Source of the DNA: Marichromatium bheemlicum
GTDB taxonomy: Bacteria; Pseudomonadota; Gammaproteobacteria; Chromatiales; Chromatiaceae
Direction of reading: 5' to 3'
DNA length: 64,000 nt
Assembly: GCF_012276755.1 (NCBI RefSeq)
Contig: NZ_JAAXKX010000011.1
Span: 53,556 to 117,555 of the forward strand
The notes beneath the pieces were generated by a model that worked only from the letters and a program-made list of their open reading frames with translations, did no database searches and was not told the origin of the DNA. Positions 37,610 through 47,985 of the stretch are shown here, piece by piece. The translations under genes and the position numbers were made by a program. Position 1 is the first letter of the stretch. Each line of letters starts with the position of its first letter.

Positions 37610-38549
37610 AGCCCCTCCTCGTGGGGTTCAGCTCGGTGCCGTCGGGCAGCAGGCAGCGCAGCGCGTCGTCATCGCCGCGGATGGTGCCGATCGGGGTCAG
37701 GCGACAGCCGAGACGCTGCCCCAGCGCCAGGATCTCGCCGTCGCGACCGGGCGAGGCGCAGAAACAGAGCTCGTAGTCGTCGCCACCGGCGAGCGCGAGT
37801 GACCAGTCCGTACGCGCAGCCACCGCCTCGCCGAGCGGCAGCGCATCGAGCCGCAGCTCGGCACCGACGCCGGAGGCGGCGAGCACGTGCCCGAGATCGG
37901 CGACGAGCCCGTCGGAGAGGTCGATCGCGGCACTGGCGATGCCGCGCAACGCCCGCCCGAGCGCGACCCTCGGGGTCGGGCGTTCGAGCCGCGCGCGCAG
38001 CGCCGCATCGGGATCGCGACCGGCCTGCAGCTCGGCGAGCGCCAGCGCCGCATCGCCCAGGGTGCCGCTGACCCAGATGCAATCGCCCGCGCACGCGCCA
38101 TCGCGTCGCAGCGCCGCCTCGGGCGGCACCAGCCCCTGGAGCTGCAAGGTGATGGTCAACGGCCCCCGGGTGGTGTCGCCACCGACCAGCCGCACCCCGT
38201 GGGCACGGGCCAGCTCGCCGAGCCCGGCGGCGAAGGCCGCGAGCCACGCCGGATCGGACTCGGGCAGGGTCAGCGCCAGGGTTGCCCAGGCCGGCTCGGC
38301 CCCCATCGCGGCGAGATCACTGAGGCTCACCGCCAGGGTCTTGTGACCGAGGGCATGGGGATCACAGTCGGGGAAGAAGTGGACGCCGGCGACCAGGGTG
38401 TCGAGGCTGACGGCCAACGACTGCCCCGGCGGCACCCGCAACAGGGCGCAGTCGTCACCGACCCCGAGCAGCACGTCCTCGCGTGCCGCACCGAGCCCGG
38501 CGAAGTGCGCCCCGATCAGCGCGAACTCGGCGCCGGGCTCAGCCTTCAC
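37587..38549 (-). CDS. thiL: thiamine-monophosphate kinase
   Basis: ThiL phosphorylates thiamine monophosphate to the active cofactor thiamine diphosphate. The 320-residue AIRS-fold protein shows GVGDDCALLRVPPG, the SLDTLVAGVHF substrate site, LVGGDTTRGPLTITLQ and the C-terminal LAGGDDYELCF. The start is set at the GTG at 38549, which overlaps the nusB stop by 11 bp; the frame remains open upstream but only inside nusB. The Shine-Dalgarno is weak, so coupling to nusB translation is likely. Confidence 0.94.
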   Translation of the reverse strand: MKAEPGAEFALIGAHFAGLGAAREDVLLGVGDDCALLRVPPGQSLAVSLDTLVAGVHFFPDCDPHALGHKTLAVSLSDLAAMGAEPAWATLALTLPESDPAWLAAFAAGLGELARAHGVRLVGGDTTRGPLTITLQLQGLVPPEAALRRDGACAGDCIWVSGTLGDAALALAELQAGRDPDAALRARLERPTPRVALGRALRGIASAAIDLSDGLVADLGHVLAASGVGAELRLDALPLGEAVAARTDWSLALAGGDDYELCFCASPGRDGEILALGQRLGCRLTPIGTIRGDDDALRCLLPDGTELNPTRRGYDHFAGV

Positions 38550-39048
38550 CACCGGGGCGCTCGGCGGCGCGGCGCGCCACCGCCTGATGACGAGCGATCT
38601 TGTCGAGCACGCCGTTGACGTACTTGTGTCCCTCGTGGGCACCGAGCAGCTTGGTCAGCTCGACGGCCTCGTTGATCGCCACCCCGTCGGGGATCGACGC
38701 CGAGAACAGGATCTCGAAGGCACCGATGCGCAGGATCGCCAATTCCACCGGATCGACCTGCTCGATCGGGCGATCGAGAAAACGGGTGAGCTGGGCGTCG
38801 ATCGGCTCGATGCGCTCGGGAACCCCGGCGAGCAACTGTTCGAACAGCTCAAGGTTGAAGCGAAAGCGCTGGGCCGAGGCCAACGCCTCATCCTCCTCGA
38901 TGCCCTGCAGCGAGGCCGAGACGGCATCGAGCCAGGTCGGGTCGTCGAGCATGTGGCGCTTGATCGCCATCGGGTCCTCACCGGTGAGGCGCCACTGATA
39001 GAGGGCCAGCGCCGCATAACGACGCGCCTGGGTGCGTGGACTCACCAT
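38539..39048 (-). CDS. nusB: transcription antitermination factor NusB
   Basis: NusB binds boxA RNA with NusE (S10) to promote rRNA antitermination. The 169-residue all-helical protein starts SPRTQARRYAALALYQWRLTG and has the conserved C-terminal INEAVELTKLLGAHEGHKYVNG, with VLDKIAR after it. It starts 2 bp after the ribH stop and overlaps thiL, in the conserved ribH-nusB-thiL-pgpA order. Confidence 0.95.
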   Translation of the reverse strand: MVSPRTQARRYAALALYQWRLTGEDPMAIKRHMLDDPTWLDAVSASLQGIEEDEALASAQRFRFNLELFEQLLAGVPERIEPIDAQLTRFLDRPIEQVDPVELAILRIGAFEILFSASIPDGVAINEAVELTKLLGAHEGHKYVNGVLDKIARHQAVARRAAERPGGEG

Positions 39049-39049
39049 C

Positions 39050-39520
39050 TCAGTCGAACTGCCGTGCCAGCGAGACCATCTCCAAGGCCGAGAGCGCGGC
39101 CTCGGCACCCTTGTTGCCGGCCTTAGTGCCGGCACGCTCGATCGCCTGCTCGATGCTATCGACGGTGAGCACACCGAAGGCGATCGGCAACCGGTGGCCG
39201 AGACCGACCTGGGCGAGCCCCTTGACGCACTCGTTGGCGACATACTCGAAGTGCGGCGTACCACCGCGGATCACCGCACCGAGGGCGACGATGGCATCGA
39301 AACCACCGCGCGCGGCGATCTGTTCAGCGGCCACCGGCATCTCGAAGGCGCCGGGTACGCGCACGATGGTGATGTCCGACTCCTCGACCCCGTGACGACG
39401 CAGCGCATCGATCGCGCCTCGCTCCAGGCTGTCGACGACGAAGTTGTTCCAGCGCGCCACCAGCAGACAGAAGCGCGCGCCATCGGCACGCATGGTGCCT
39501 TCGATGGTATGAATGGTCAT
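39050..39520 (-). CDS. ribH: 6,7-dimethyl-8-ribityllumazine synthase
   Basis: RibH condenses 5-amino-6-ribitylaminouracil with 3,4-dihydroxybutanone phosphate in riboflavin synthesis; it forms large icosahedral or decameric shells. The 156-residue protein has [50 protein letters not shown] and [21 protein letters not shown], all conserved. It lies 14 bp after the ribB-type gene and 2 bp before nusB in one operon. Confidence 0.96.
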   Translation of the reverse strand: MTIHTIEGTMRADGARFCLLVARWNNFVVDSLERGAIDALRRHGVEESDITIVRVPGAFEMPVAAEQIAARGGFDAIVALGAVIRGGTPHFEYVANECVKGLAQVGLGHRLPIAFGVLTVDSIEQAIERAGTKAGNKGAEAALSALEMVSLARQFD

Positions 39521-39534
39521 CTCGGTTTGTCCTC

Positions 39535-40668
39535 TCAGGATTGGCGACCACCGGTGTACTCGACCACCTCCAGATCGAACCCGGAGATGGCATGCATCGA
39601 CTTGGGCGCGCTCATCACACGCATCTTGCGCACACCCAGGTCAGCGAGGATCTGCGCGCCGATACCGAAGGTGCGCAGCGCATGACCGTCTTGCTGCCGA
39701 CGCGGCGGCACCTCGTCGTCACGGTCGTGAAAATGGAAGTCCTTGATCCGCGCCAACAGATCCTCGGCCCGGTCACGATTGCGCAACACCACGATCACGC
39801 CCTCGCCGGCCTCGGCGATCTGACGCATCACATCGCGCAACGGCCAGCCGCAGGCGCCGTGATCGGCCTCGAACAGGTCGCAGAGGCTGTTTTGCAGGTG
39901 TACCCGCACCAGGGTCGGGCGCTCCGGCTCGATCTCACCGAGGGTCAGCGCCAGGTGCAACTCGTGATCGATGCTGTCGCGATAGGCATGCAGCTTGAAG
40001 GTGCCATAGGGCGTGGGTAGGTCGCAGCCGCCCTCGCGCACCACCGCACGCTCGTTGCGCACCCGATACTGGATGAGATCAGCGATGGTGCCGATCTTCA
40101 GCCCATGGGTCGCGGCAAAGCGCTCGAGATCGGGGCGCCGCGCCATGGTGCCGTCCTCGTTGAGGACCTCGACGATCACCGCCGCCGGGGTGAAGCCGGC
40201 GAGCCGCGCGAGATCGCACCCGGCCTCGGTATGACCGGCACGCACCAGCACCCCGCCGGGCTGGGCCATCAGCGGGAAGATGTGTCCCGGCTGCACCAGA
40301 TCGCGCTCGGTCGCCTCGGGGGCCACTGCGGCACGCACCGTGGTGGCGCGATCGGCCGCGGAGATCCCGGTGGTGACACCCCGGGCGGCCTCGATCGAGA
40401 CGGTGAAGGCGGTCGCGTGCGGGGCCTGGTTGTCGCTGACCATCGGTGCCAGGCGCAGCTGCTCGCAGCGCTCGTGGGTGAGGGTCAGACAGATCAGGCC
40501 ACGACCGTACTTGGCCATGAAATTGATCGCCTCCGGGGTCACGCAGTCGGCCGGAAGCAGTAGATCGCCCTCGTTCTCGCGATCCTCGTCGTCCATGATC
40601 ACCACCATGCGCCCGGCGCGCAGCTCGGCGATGATCTCCTCGGTCGTGTTCAGGCCGGTATGGCTCAT
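39535..40668 (-). CDS. ribB: 3,4-dihydroxy-2-butanone-4-phosphate synthase with degenerate GTP cyclohydrolase II domain (RibBX-like)
   Basis: The N-terminal ~200 residues are a normal RibB domain, which makes 3,4-dihydroxy-2-butanone 4-phosphate: [20 protein letters not shown], and [20 protein letters not shown] with its catalytic residues. The C-terminal ~170 residues resemble GTP cyclohydrolase II (RibA). But where active RibA has three zinc-binding Cys in HSEC...RCDCG, this protein reads [20 protein letters not shown], so at least two of the ligands are absent. Such hybrids (RibBX) lacking cyclohydrolase activity are known in proteobacteria; a true RibA is then needed elsewhere. It is 377 residues long, and element E2 separates it from ribE. 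Confidence 0.88.
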   Translation of the reverse strand: MSHTGLNTTEEIIAELRAGRMVVIMDDEDRENEGDLLLPADCVTPEAINFMAKYGRGLICLTLTHERCEQLRLAPMVSDNQAPHATAFTVSIEAARGVTTGISAADRATTVRAAVAPEATERDLVQPGHIFPLMAQPGGVLVRAGHTEAGCDLARLAGFTPAAVIVEVLNEDGTMARRPDLERFAATHGLKIGTIADLIQYRVRNERAVVREGGCDLPTPYGTFKLHAYRDSIDHELHLALTLGEIEPERPTLVRVHLQNSLCDLFEADHGACGWPLRDVMRQIAEAGEGVIVVLRNRDRAEDLLARIKDFHFHDRDDEVPPRRQQDGHALRTFGIGAQILADLGVRKMRVMSAPKSMHAISGFDLEVVEYTGGRQS

Positions 40669-40766
40669 AGCAAATGGGTCTTTTCGAGCGAAGCCGATAA
40701 GTTTAACAGACGGTCAAGCGCTTGCGTGGACGGAAGCGGTCGCGGACCAGCCGACAGCGGCTGGCA

Positions 40767-40982
40767 GATTGAACCGCAAAGCCGCAAAGGCCGCGAAGAG
40801 GTTCAAGTTGCCAGCGTTCGGCCGTCAGTGGCGGCCTGTTCTCAAACACTGGCGCCAAGGACGGGTGCGCTGGTGATGGCAAGCCATGCTGCTGTCGAAG
40901 GTGCACGCCCAGTAGCCGACTGGAGGCTGATCGCTGGAGGCCTTTGTCTTCTTTGCGCCCTTTGCGGCTTTGCGGTTCAATC
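40767..40982. repeat. intergenic repeat element E2
   Basis: A 216-bp element between ribE and the ribB-type gene. The left end (gattgaaccgcaaagccgcaaaggcc, 40767-40800) is repeated inverted at 40949-40982. The inside includes tcaaacactggcgcc, whose reverse complement occurs in E3. No gene is visible. Confidence 0.85.
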
Positions 40983-41006
40983 TTCTGGCGGCCGGCGAAG
41001 GCGGTC

Positions 41007-41663
41007 TCAGCCGAACCCGTGACGACTGAGGAAGTCGCGGGTGATGCGCTCGCCCTCGGGTGCGGCGGCCTGTTCGCCGAGCACCAGGCGTTCGAGATAG
41101 CGGGCGATCAGGTCGACCTCGAGGTTGACCCGGCTGCCGGCGCGATAGCCACCGATGATGGTCTCCTCCAAGGTGTGGGGGACGATGTTGAGTTCGAACA
41201 CCGCACCCTCGACACGGTTGACGGTGAGGCTGGTGCCGTCGATGCAGATCGAGCCCTTGGGCGCGATATAGCGCGCCAGCGCGTCCGGGGCGCGGATCCG
41301 AAGTCGGGTCGAGCGGCCATCGGCGCCGACCTCCAGCACCTCGCCCAGGCCGTCGACATGACCGCTGACCAGATGACCGCCGAGCGGAGTCGAGAGGGTG
41401 AGCGCGCGCTCCAGATTGACCGCGCCGCCCTGCCCCAATGCGCCCAAGGTGGTCAGCGACAGGGTCTCGCGCGAGACATCGGCGGCAAAGCGCGCGGCCC
41501 CCAGCTCGACTGCGGTCAGACAGACGCCGTTGACCGCGATGCTGTCGCCGAGCGCGGTGCTCGAGAGATCGAGATCGGCGGTATCGATGTGCAGCCTGAC
41601 ATCGCCGCCGCGCGACTCCTGGCGCGCGATACGCCCAACGGCCTGGATGATTCCGGTGAACAT
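41007..41663 (-). CDS. ribE: riboflavin synthase, alpha subunit type
   Basis: This enzyme joins two lumazine molecules to yield riboflavin. The 218-residue protein shows the two tandem lumazine-binding domains: MFTGIIQAVGRI at the N-terminus, GDSIAVNGVCLTAVEL in domain 1, and GSICIDGTSLTVNRVEG in domain 2. The ATG at 41663 is the standard start. It lies downstream of ribD by 81 bp. The riboflavin genes run nrdR-ribD-ribE-[E2]-ribB-ribH. Confidence 0.96.
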   Translation of the reverse strand: MFTGIIQAVGRIARQESRGGDVRLHIDTADLDLSSTALGDSIAVNGVCLTAVELGAARFAADVSRETLSLTTLGALGQGGAVNLERALTLSTPLGGHLVSGHVDGLGEVLEVGADGRSTRLRIRAPDALARYIAPKGSICIDGTSLTVNRVEGAVFELNIVPHTLEETIIGGYRAGSRVNLEVDLIARYLERLVLGEQAAAPEGERITRDFLSRHGFG

Positions 41664-41744
41664 GACGGACTCCTCAGCGATGACGCGCGACGGCGTCGAG
41701 ATTGGATCGGGGGACGGGGGCGCCGGTGCGGACCAAGGCCGCCG

Positions 41745-42884
41745 CTAGCGCGCCGACGGACGCAGCAACAGGCGCAGATCAGGGCCGATGCGACGGACAT
41801 CGACGAAGGCCAGCGCGAGCCGGTCGGCCATCTGCTCGACACCGGGCAGGCGCGCCAGCCCGCGGGCGCAGTCACCCATCAGGTGCGGGGCGAGATAGAC
41901 CACCAGCTCATCGACCAGCCCGGCGGCGAGCGCCGCCCCGGCCAGGGTCGGACCGCTCTCGATCAGCGCCTCGTTGACCTCGCGTCGTCCCAGCTCGGCG
42001 AGCAGCGCGGCGAGATCGACGCGCCCGTCAGCACCGCCGCAGACCAAGGTCTCGGCACCGGCGGCAACAAGCGCGCGCTGGCGCACCGAGTCTGGCGTCG
42101 CGCCGACCACCAGGGTGGTGCCGGGCAGCCCCAGCATCCGCGCCGTCGGCGGCGTGCGCCAGCGACTGTCGAGCACCACCCGCAGCGGCTGCAGCACCGG
42201 GTCGTCGGGCATCAGCCCGGGCAGCGCCTCGGGTGCCAGCCGGACGTTGAGACTGGGGTCGTCGACGAGCAGGGTCTCAACCCCAGTGAGGATCGCGCCG
42301 CTGCCCGCACGCAGCCGCTGCACGTCGGCGCGTGCCTGCTCGGAGGTGATCCAGCGGCTCTCGCCGTCGGCCATCGCGGTGCGACCATCGAGGCTCGCGG
42401 CGAGCTTGCAGCGCACCAGCGGACGGCCCGCGCGCATCCGCTGCACGAACCCCGGGTTGAGCGCCTCGGCGGCGGCGGCCTGCACCCCGACCAGGGTGGC
42501 GATGCCGGCGGCCTCGAGCCGGGCGATGCCGCGACCCGCAACCCGGGGGTTGGGATCGACCATGGCGCAGACCACCCGACCGACCCCCGCCTCGACCAGC
42601 GCCTCGGCGCACGGCGGGGTGCGACCGTGATGGCTACAGGGCTCGAGGGTGACGTAGACGGTGGCCCCGCGCGCGCGCTCACCGGCGGCGGCCAGGGCGT
42701 GGCGCTCGGCGTGCGGGCCGCCGGCGCGCCGGTGCCAGCCCTCGCCGACCAACACGCCGTCACGCACGATCACACAGCCGACGCGCGGGTTGGGCGCGGT
42801 GCTATAGCGCCCCTGCTCGGCTAGGCGCAGCGCGCGCGCCATCCAGGCCTGGTCCGTGGGCGTGGCCTCAATCGGGGTCGCCAT
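41745..42884 (-). CDS. ribD: bifunctional riboflavin deaminase/reductase
   Basis: RibD deaminates and then reduces the pyrimidine intermediate of riboflavin synthesis. The 379-residue protein has an N-terminal deaminase domain with the zinc site HAERHAL and [11 protein letters not shown], and a C-terminal reductase domain from about residue 150 ([38 protein letters not shown]). Four in-frame ATGs in a row (42893, 42890, 42887, 42884) precede the protein. I use the last, but any could serve. All overlap the nrdR 3' end, so the genes are coupled. Confidence 0.95.
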   Translation of the reverse strand: MATPIEATPTDQAWMARALRLAEQGRYSTAPNPRVGCVIVRDGVLVGEGWHRRAGGPHAERHALAAAGERARGATVYVTLEPCSHHGRTPPCAEALVEAGVGRVVCAMVDPNPRVAGRGIARLEAAGIATLVGVQAAAAEALNPGFVQRMRAGRPLVRCKLAASLDGRTAMADGESRWITSEQARADVQRLRAGSGAILTGVETLLVDDPSLNVRLAPEALPGLMPDDPVLQPLRVVLDSRWRTPPTARMLGLPGTTLVVGATPDSVRQRALVAAGAETLVCGGADGRVDLAALLAELGRREVNEALIESGPTLAGAALAAGLVDELVVYLAPHLMGDCARGLARLPGVEQMADRLALAFVDVRRIGPDLRLLLRPSAR

Positions 42885-43368
42885 CATCATCATCCGCTGC
42901 CGTCGTCGTGCCGACCGGCTCGCGCTCGAGCCGCTCGATCTCGGCGCGGAAGGCGGCCACGTCCTCGAACTTGCGATAAACCGAGGCGAAGCGTACGTAG
43001 GCGACCTGATCGAGCCCACGCAGCTCATCCATCACCAGGTCACCGAGGCGCATCGAGTCGACCTCGCTCTCGCCACAGGACATCAGGGTACGACGGATGC
43101 GCGAGAGCGCCGCCTCGATCTCGGCGGTACCGACCGGGCGCTTCTCCAGCGCCCGCATCATCCCCGAGCGCAGCTTGTCAGGATCGAAGGGCACCCGGGT
43201 ACCGTCGCGCTTGACGATCCGAGGCAGGTTGAGTTCGGCGCGCTCGTAGGTGGTAAAGCGCTCCTCGCAGACCACGCACTTGCGCCGGCGGCGCACCTGG
43301 TCACCTTCGTCGAACAGACGCGAGTCGACGACCTTGGTGTCCTGGGCCCCGCAGAATGGACAGCGCAC
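42868..43368 (-). CDS. nrdR: transcriptional repressor NrdR
   Basis: NrdR senses ATP/dATP and represses ribonucleotide reductase genes. The 166-residue protein has an N-terminal zinc ribbon (CPFCG and [12 protein letters not shown]), an ATP-cone domain ([20 protein letters not shown]) and an acidic tail. The start is GTG at 43368. The glyA-nrdR-ribD order is conserved in gammaproteobacteria. NrdR boxes were not found in this window, so targets are elsewhere. Confidence 0.95.
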   Translation of the reverse strand: MRCPFCGAQDTKVVDSRLFDEGDQVRRRRKCVVCEERFTTYERAELNLPRIVKRDGTRVPFDPDKLRSGMMRALEKRPVGTAEIEAALSRIRRTLMSCGESEVDSMRLGDLVMDELRGLDQVAYVRFASVYRKFEDVAAFRAEIERLEREPVGTTTAADDDDGDPD

Positions 43369-43454
43369 GCTCTAGCCCTCCAGCGTCGGCGGGGGGCAGA
43401 CGCGGCACGCGGCGCGCGTCCTCACAACGCTCGCCACCGCATCACACGCGCCCC

Positions 43455-44711
<1,257 letters not shown>

Positions 44712-44913
44712 GATGATTATTCCGGGCAATGCAAAACGCGTTAGTTTAACGGATGATCGGCACGCGCGTCGCGCCTTGGATGCAGACAAATCACCTGCCC
44801 GCAGACGCGTCGGCCGGGCTCGGCCAGATCGCTGCCGCGTCGTTTAGAATGATGGGCGACCAAACGCCGGATACCCGCGCCCGTCTCACCCAACCCCGGG
44901 ACCAGAAAAGACC

Positions 44914-45639
44914 ATGACCGATACCATCCATAACGTCGACCAAGCCGAGATCAGCAAGTTCGAGGAACTCGCCTCGCGCTGGTGGGATCCCGACAGCGAG
45001 TTCAAGACCCTGCACGACATCAACCCGCTGCGCCTCGACTACATCGAGCGCGGCGCCAGCGGGCTAGCCGACAAGGAGGTGCTCGACGTCGGCTGCGGCG
45101 GCGGCATCCTCTCCGAGAGCATGGCGCTGCGCGGCGCCAAGGTCACCGGCATCGACATGGGCGCGATGCCGCTGCGCGTGGCCGACCTCCACACCCTCGA
45201 GACCGGGGTCGAGGTCGACTACCGTCAGGTGCCGGTCGAGACCCTGGCCGCCGAGCGCCCGGCGAGCTTCGATGTGGTCACCTGCATGGAGATGCTCGAG
45301 CACGTCCCCGAGCCGGCCTCGGTGATCGACGCCTGCGCCCGGCTGGTACGCCCCGGCGGCCAGGTGTTCTTCTCCACCCTCAACCGCACCCCCAAGGCCT
45401 ATCTGCTGGCGATCGTCGGCGCCGAGTACGTGATGGGCATGCTGCCGCGCGGCACCCACGACTACGCGCGCTTCATCCGCCCCTCCGAGCTCGACGCCTG
45501 GGTACGGCGCACCGCGCTGCGCACCACCGACCTCAGCGGCATGACCTACAACCCGCTGACCAAGACCTACCAGCTCGATGCCAGCGACCTCAGCGTCAAC
45601 TATCTGGTGAGCTGCGTGCGCGACGATGCCGATGCCTGA
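44914..45639 (+). CDS. ubiG: ubiquinone biosynthesis O-methyltransferase
   Basis: UbiG carries out both O-methylations in ubiquinone synthesis. The 241-residue protein has the SAM motif [15 protein letters not shown] (about residues 56-70), the N-terminal [20 protein letters not shown] and the C-terminal [18 protein letters not shown] typical of UbiG. A quinone pathway supports both respiration and cyclic photosynthetic electron flow. It overlaps the next gene by 14 bp. Confidence 0.96.
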   Translation: MTDTIHNVDQAEISKFEELASRWWDPDSEFKTLHDINPLRLDYIERGASGLADKEVLDVGCGGGILSESMALRGAKVTGIDMGAMPLRVADLHTLETGVEVDYRQVPVETLAAERPASFDVVTCMEMLEHVPEPASVIDACARLVRPGGQVFFSTLNRTPKAYLLAIVGAEYVMGMLPRGTHDYARFIRPSELDAWVRRTALRTTDLSGMTYNPLTKTYQLDASDLSVNYLVSCVRDDADA

Positions 45640-46309
45640 GCCGGTACGTGACGCGGCGGTGCTGTTCGATCTCGACGGCACCTTCGCCGACACCGCTGCG
45701 GACATGGCCGCCGCGCTCAACCGACTGCGCGCGGCCCATGGCCGGGCGCCGCTACCACTGGCCGAGATCCGCCCCTTCGTCTCGCACGGCGGGCGCGGCA
45801 TGCTCGAGGTCGGCTTCGGGCTGCGCCCCGGTGACAGTGACTACGAGTCGGTGCGCCACGCCTTCCTCGCCTGCTATGCCGAGGACCTGGTGCGCGACAC
45901 CGCCCCCTTCCCGGGGATGGCCGAGCTGGTCGCTACCCTGGAGGCGCGCGCCATCCCCTGGGGGATCGTCACCAACAAGCCAGGCTATCTCACCCGACCG
46001 CTGCTCGAAGGCATCGGCTATGCCGAGCGCGCCGCCTGCGTAGTCTGCGGTGACACCACCCCCACACCCAAACCCCACCCACGCCCCCTGCTCCACGCCT
46101 GCGAGCTGCTCGGGGTCGACCCCGAACGCTGCTGGTACCTGGGGGACGCCGAGCGCGACATCCAGGCCGGGCGCGCCGCCGGCATGGGCACCCTGATCGC
46201 CCTGTTCGGCTATCTCGGGGCGCACGACGACCCGAGCGGCTGGGACGCGCACGGCGCCATCGACCACCCGCTCGCACTGCTCGACTGGCTGCCTGGGACC
46301 CCGGCATGA
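45626..46309 (+). CDS. HAD family phosphatase (MupP/Gph-like)
   Basis: This 227-residue HAD-IA hydrolase has the nucleophile motif [11 protein letters not shown] (residues 12-22; the usual DGTL is DGTF), the lysine-bearing [10 protein letters not shown] and the acidic [13 protein letters not shown]. By sequence it could be phosphoglycolate phosphatase (Gph). By position, right after ubiG and ahead of yciK, it matches MupP of Pseudomonas, an N-acetylmuramic acid 6-phosphate phosphatase in cell-wall recycling. I favour MupP from context. It overlaps ubiG by 14 bp and the next gene by 4 bp. Confidence 0.85.
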   Translation: MPMPEPVRDAAVLFDLDGTFADTAADMAAALNRLRAAHGRAPLPLAEIRPFVSHGGRGMLEVGFGLRPGDSDYESVRHAFLACYAEDLVRDTAPFPGMAELVATLEARAIPWGIVTNKPGYLTRPLLEGIGYAERAACVVCGDTTPTPKPHPRPLLHACELLGVDPERCWYLGDAERDIQAGRAAGMGTLIALFGYLGAHDDPSGWDAHGAIDHPLALLDWLPGTPA

Positions 46310-47115
46310 GCACGACCACCGCAGAGACCACGTGGCGCTTCCCCAACGACGCCACCCCGCTCGGAAGCGCCCGTTACTACGCCCTGCGCTTCGCCCCGAC
46401 GCCGCAGCGCGATGCCCTGGCGCTGCTGGTGCTGTGGCACGCGCGGCTGCGCGTCATCCCCGGCGCGGTCTCCGAGGCAAGGATCGGTGCGGCCAAGCTC
46501 GACTGGTGGCGCGAGGAGATCGAGCGCTGCGCCAGCGGCGCGCCGACCCACCCGCTCGGCGCACCGCTAGCGGCGCTGATCGCCGAGCAGACGCTGCCGC
46601 TCGCGCCCTTCATCGAGGTGATCGACCACCAGGACGCGCGCCTCGCCACGCCCTCTCCGCCAGACTTCGAGGCCCTGGCCGCGCACGCCGAGACCGACCT
46701 CGGTGCGCTATTCGAGCTGCTCGCCCGCTGCGAGGGCGAGCGCTCGCCCGAGTCACTGCGCGAGGCACGCACACTCGGCACCTATTGCCGGCTGATCGCC
46801 GGGATCCGCGACGGCGGCTGGTGGTGGCGCCGCGGCCAGCTCGATTTCATCAGCGCCGACCTGCTGCCGAGCGACCTGGAGCGGCTGCCCGAACGGCTGC
46901 CGGCGCTGCTCGCGACCACCGCCGCACGCGCCGAGCAGCTGCGCACCGAGGCCCAGCGCGGCGCCTGCCGCGCCCGCAGCGTGCGCATCCGCACCCGGCT
47001 CGCCCGGGTGCTCGCCGCGGAGCTTGCCGCCAGCGACTACGCCGTGGTCGACCAGCGCATCGCCCTGCCCCCGCTGCGCAAGCTCTGGCACGCCTGGCGC
47101 GAGCAACGACGCTGA
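46306..47115 (+). CDS. squalene/phytoene synthase-like protein
   Basis: This 269-residue all-helical protein belongs to the squalene/phytoene synthase superfamily, with typical pieces RYYALRFAPTPQRDALALLV and GAAKLDWWREEIERC. The Asp-rich prenyl-diphosphate motifs of true synthases are weak: HQDARL stands where a second D-rich motif is expected and there is no DDxxD. It is closer in feel to NDUFAF6-like members, which lack synthase activity. Its place between a HAD phosphatase and yciK is unusual. Start overlaps the upstream stop (ATGA). Confidence 0.75.
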   Translation: MSTTTAETTWRFPNDATPLGSARYYALRFAPTPQRDALALLVLWHARLRVIPGAVSEARIGAAKLDWWREEIERCASGAPTHPLGAPLAALIAEQTLPLAPFIEVIDHQDARLATPSPPDFEALAAHAETDLGALFELLARCEGERSPESLREARTLGTYCRLIAGIRDGGWWWRRGQLDFISADLLPSDLERLPERLPALLATTAARAEQLRTEAQRGACRARSVRIRTRLARVLAAELAASDYAVVDQRIALPPLRKLWHAWREQRR

Positions 47116-47125
47116 GCCATATCGG

Positions 47126-47154
47126 CAAGACGCAATGCCACGGGCGGCGTCTTG
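47126..47154 (+). terminator. possible stem-loop after the squalene synthase-like gene
   Basis: An 8-bp stem (caagacgc / gcgtcttg) with a 13-nt loop lies 11 bp past the stop. There is no U-tract, so this is a weak call; it may partly separate the ubiG unit from the SDR gene. Confidence 0.35.
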
Positions 47155-47232
47155 TCGCATCATTCGCACCCATCGACCCGGGCGCCGCGAGCACTCGGGT
47201 CGGACCCAAACAGTCAGCGAGAGACACGACCC

Positions 47233-47973
47233 ATGGAACAACAGAACCAACCACTCCAGGACCGCGTCATCCTGGTCACCGGCGCGCTCGAGGGCATCGG
47301 TCGCGCCGTCGCCATGGCCGCCGCCGAGGCCGGCGCCACCGTGGTGCTCTCGGCGATCGACGAGCACGAACTCGATCCCGTCTACGACGCCATCGAAGCG
47401 GCCGGGCACCCACAGCCGGCGATCCTGCCGATCGACCCCGAGGCGGCCACCGCGGATGACTACATCGCCGTGGCCAACATCCTCGGCGACACCTTCGGGC
47501 GGCTCGACGGGCTCGCCCACTGCGCCGCCTTCACCCCCTACCTCAGCCGCATCGACGACTACGACGCCGAGGACTGGGAGCGGGTGCTCAAGGTCAACCT
47601 CACCGCCCCCTTCATGCTCACCCAGGCTTGCCTGCCGCTGCTGCGCGCCGCCGCCGACCCCTCGGTGGTGTTCACCAGCGATCGCGTCGGCCAGACCGGC
47701 AAGGCCTACTGGGGCGCCTTCGCCGCCGCCAAGTTCGGCCTCGAGGGGCTGATGCAGGTGCTCGCCGAGGAGACCAGCGAGGCCGGCCAGATCCGCGTCA
47801 ACAGCATCGATCCCGGGGTGGTGCGCTGCGCCATGCGCGCGACCCTCTATCCCGGCGAGGACCCGATGCAGCACCCCGCCCCGGAGAGCGTGGTCGAGCC
47901 CTATCTGCGTCTGCTCGGCCCCGCCGGGCGCGGCATCACCGGGCAGCGCATCCAGGCCCAGCCGACGGCCTGA
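47233..47973 (+). CDS. YciK-like short-chain dehydrogenase family protein lacking catalytic Ser and Tyr
   Basis: This 246-residue SDR-fold protein is homologous to E. coli YciK. It keeps the nucleotide-binding TGALEGIGRAVA (about residues 17-28) and the lysine of the active site, but the catalytic Tyr is Phe (GAFAAAK in place of GAYAASK) and the residue 13 positions earlier, normally Ser, is Asp (FTSDRVG). Classical SDR redox chemistry is therefore unlikely. The C-terminal DPGVVRCAMRATLYPGEDP matches YciK. It sits in a ubiG-HAD-yciK order also seen in Pseudomonas. The ATG at 47233 is the natural start. Confidence 0.88.
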   Translation: MEQQNQPLQDRVILVTGALEGIGRAVAMAAAEAGATVVLSAIDEHELDPVYDAIEAAGHPQPAILPIDPEAATADDYIAVANILGDTFGRLDGLAHCAAFTPYLSRIDDYDAEDWERVLKVNLTAPFMLTQACLPLLRAAADPSVVFTSDRVGQTGKAYWGAFAAAKFGLEGLMQVLAEETSEAGQIRVNSIDPGVVRCAMRATLYPGEDPMQHPAPESVVEPYLRLLGPAGRGITGQRIQAQPTA

Positions 47974-47985
47974 CGGGACGCGGTG

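Noticed and set aside
40669..40766. FMN riboswitch ahead of the ribB-type gene
   Set aside because: The upstream region is short and filled by repeat element E2; no conserved FMN riboswitch segments are present.
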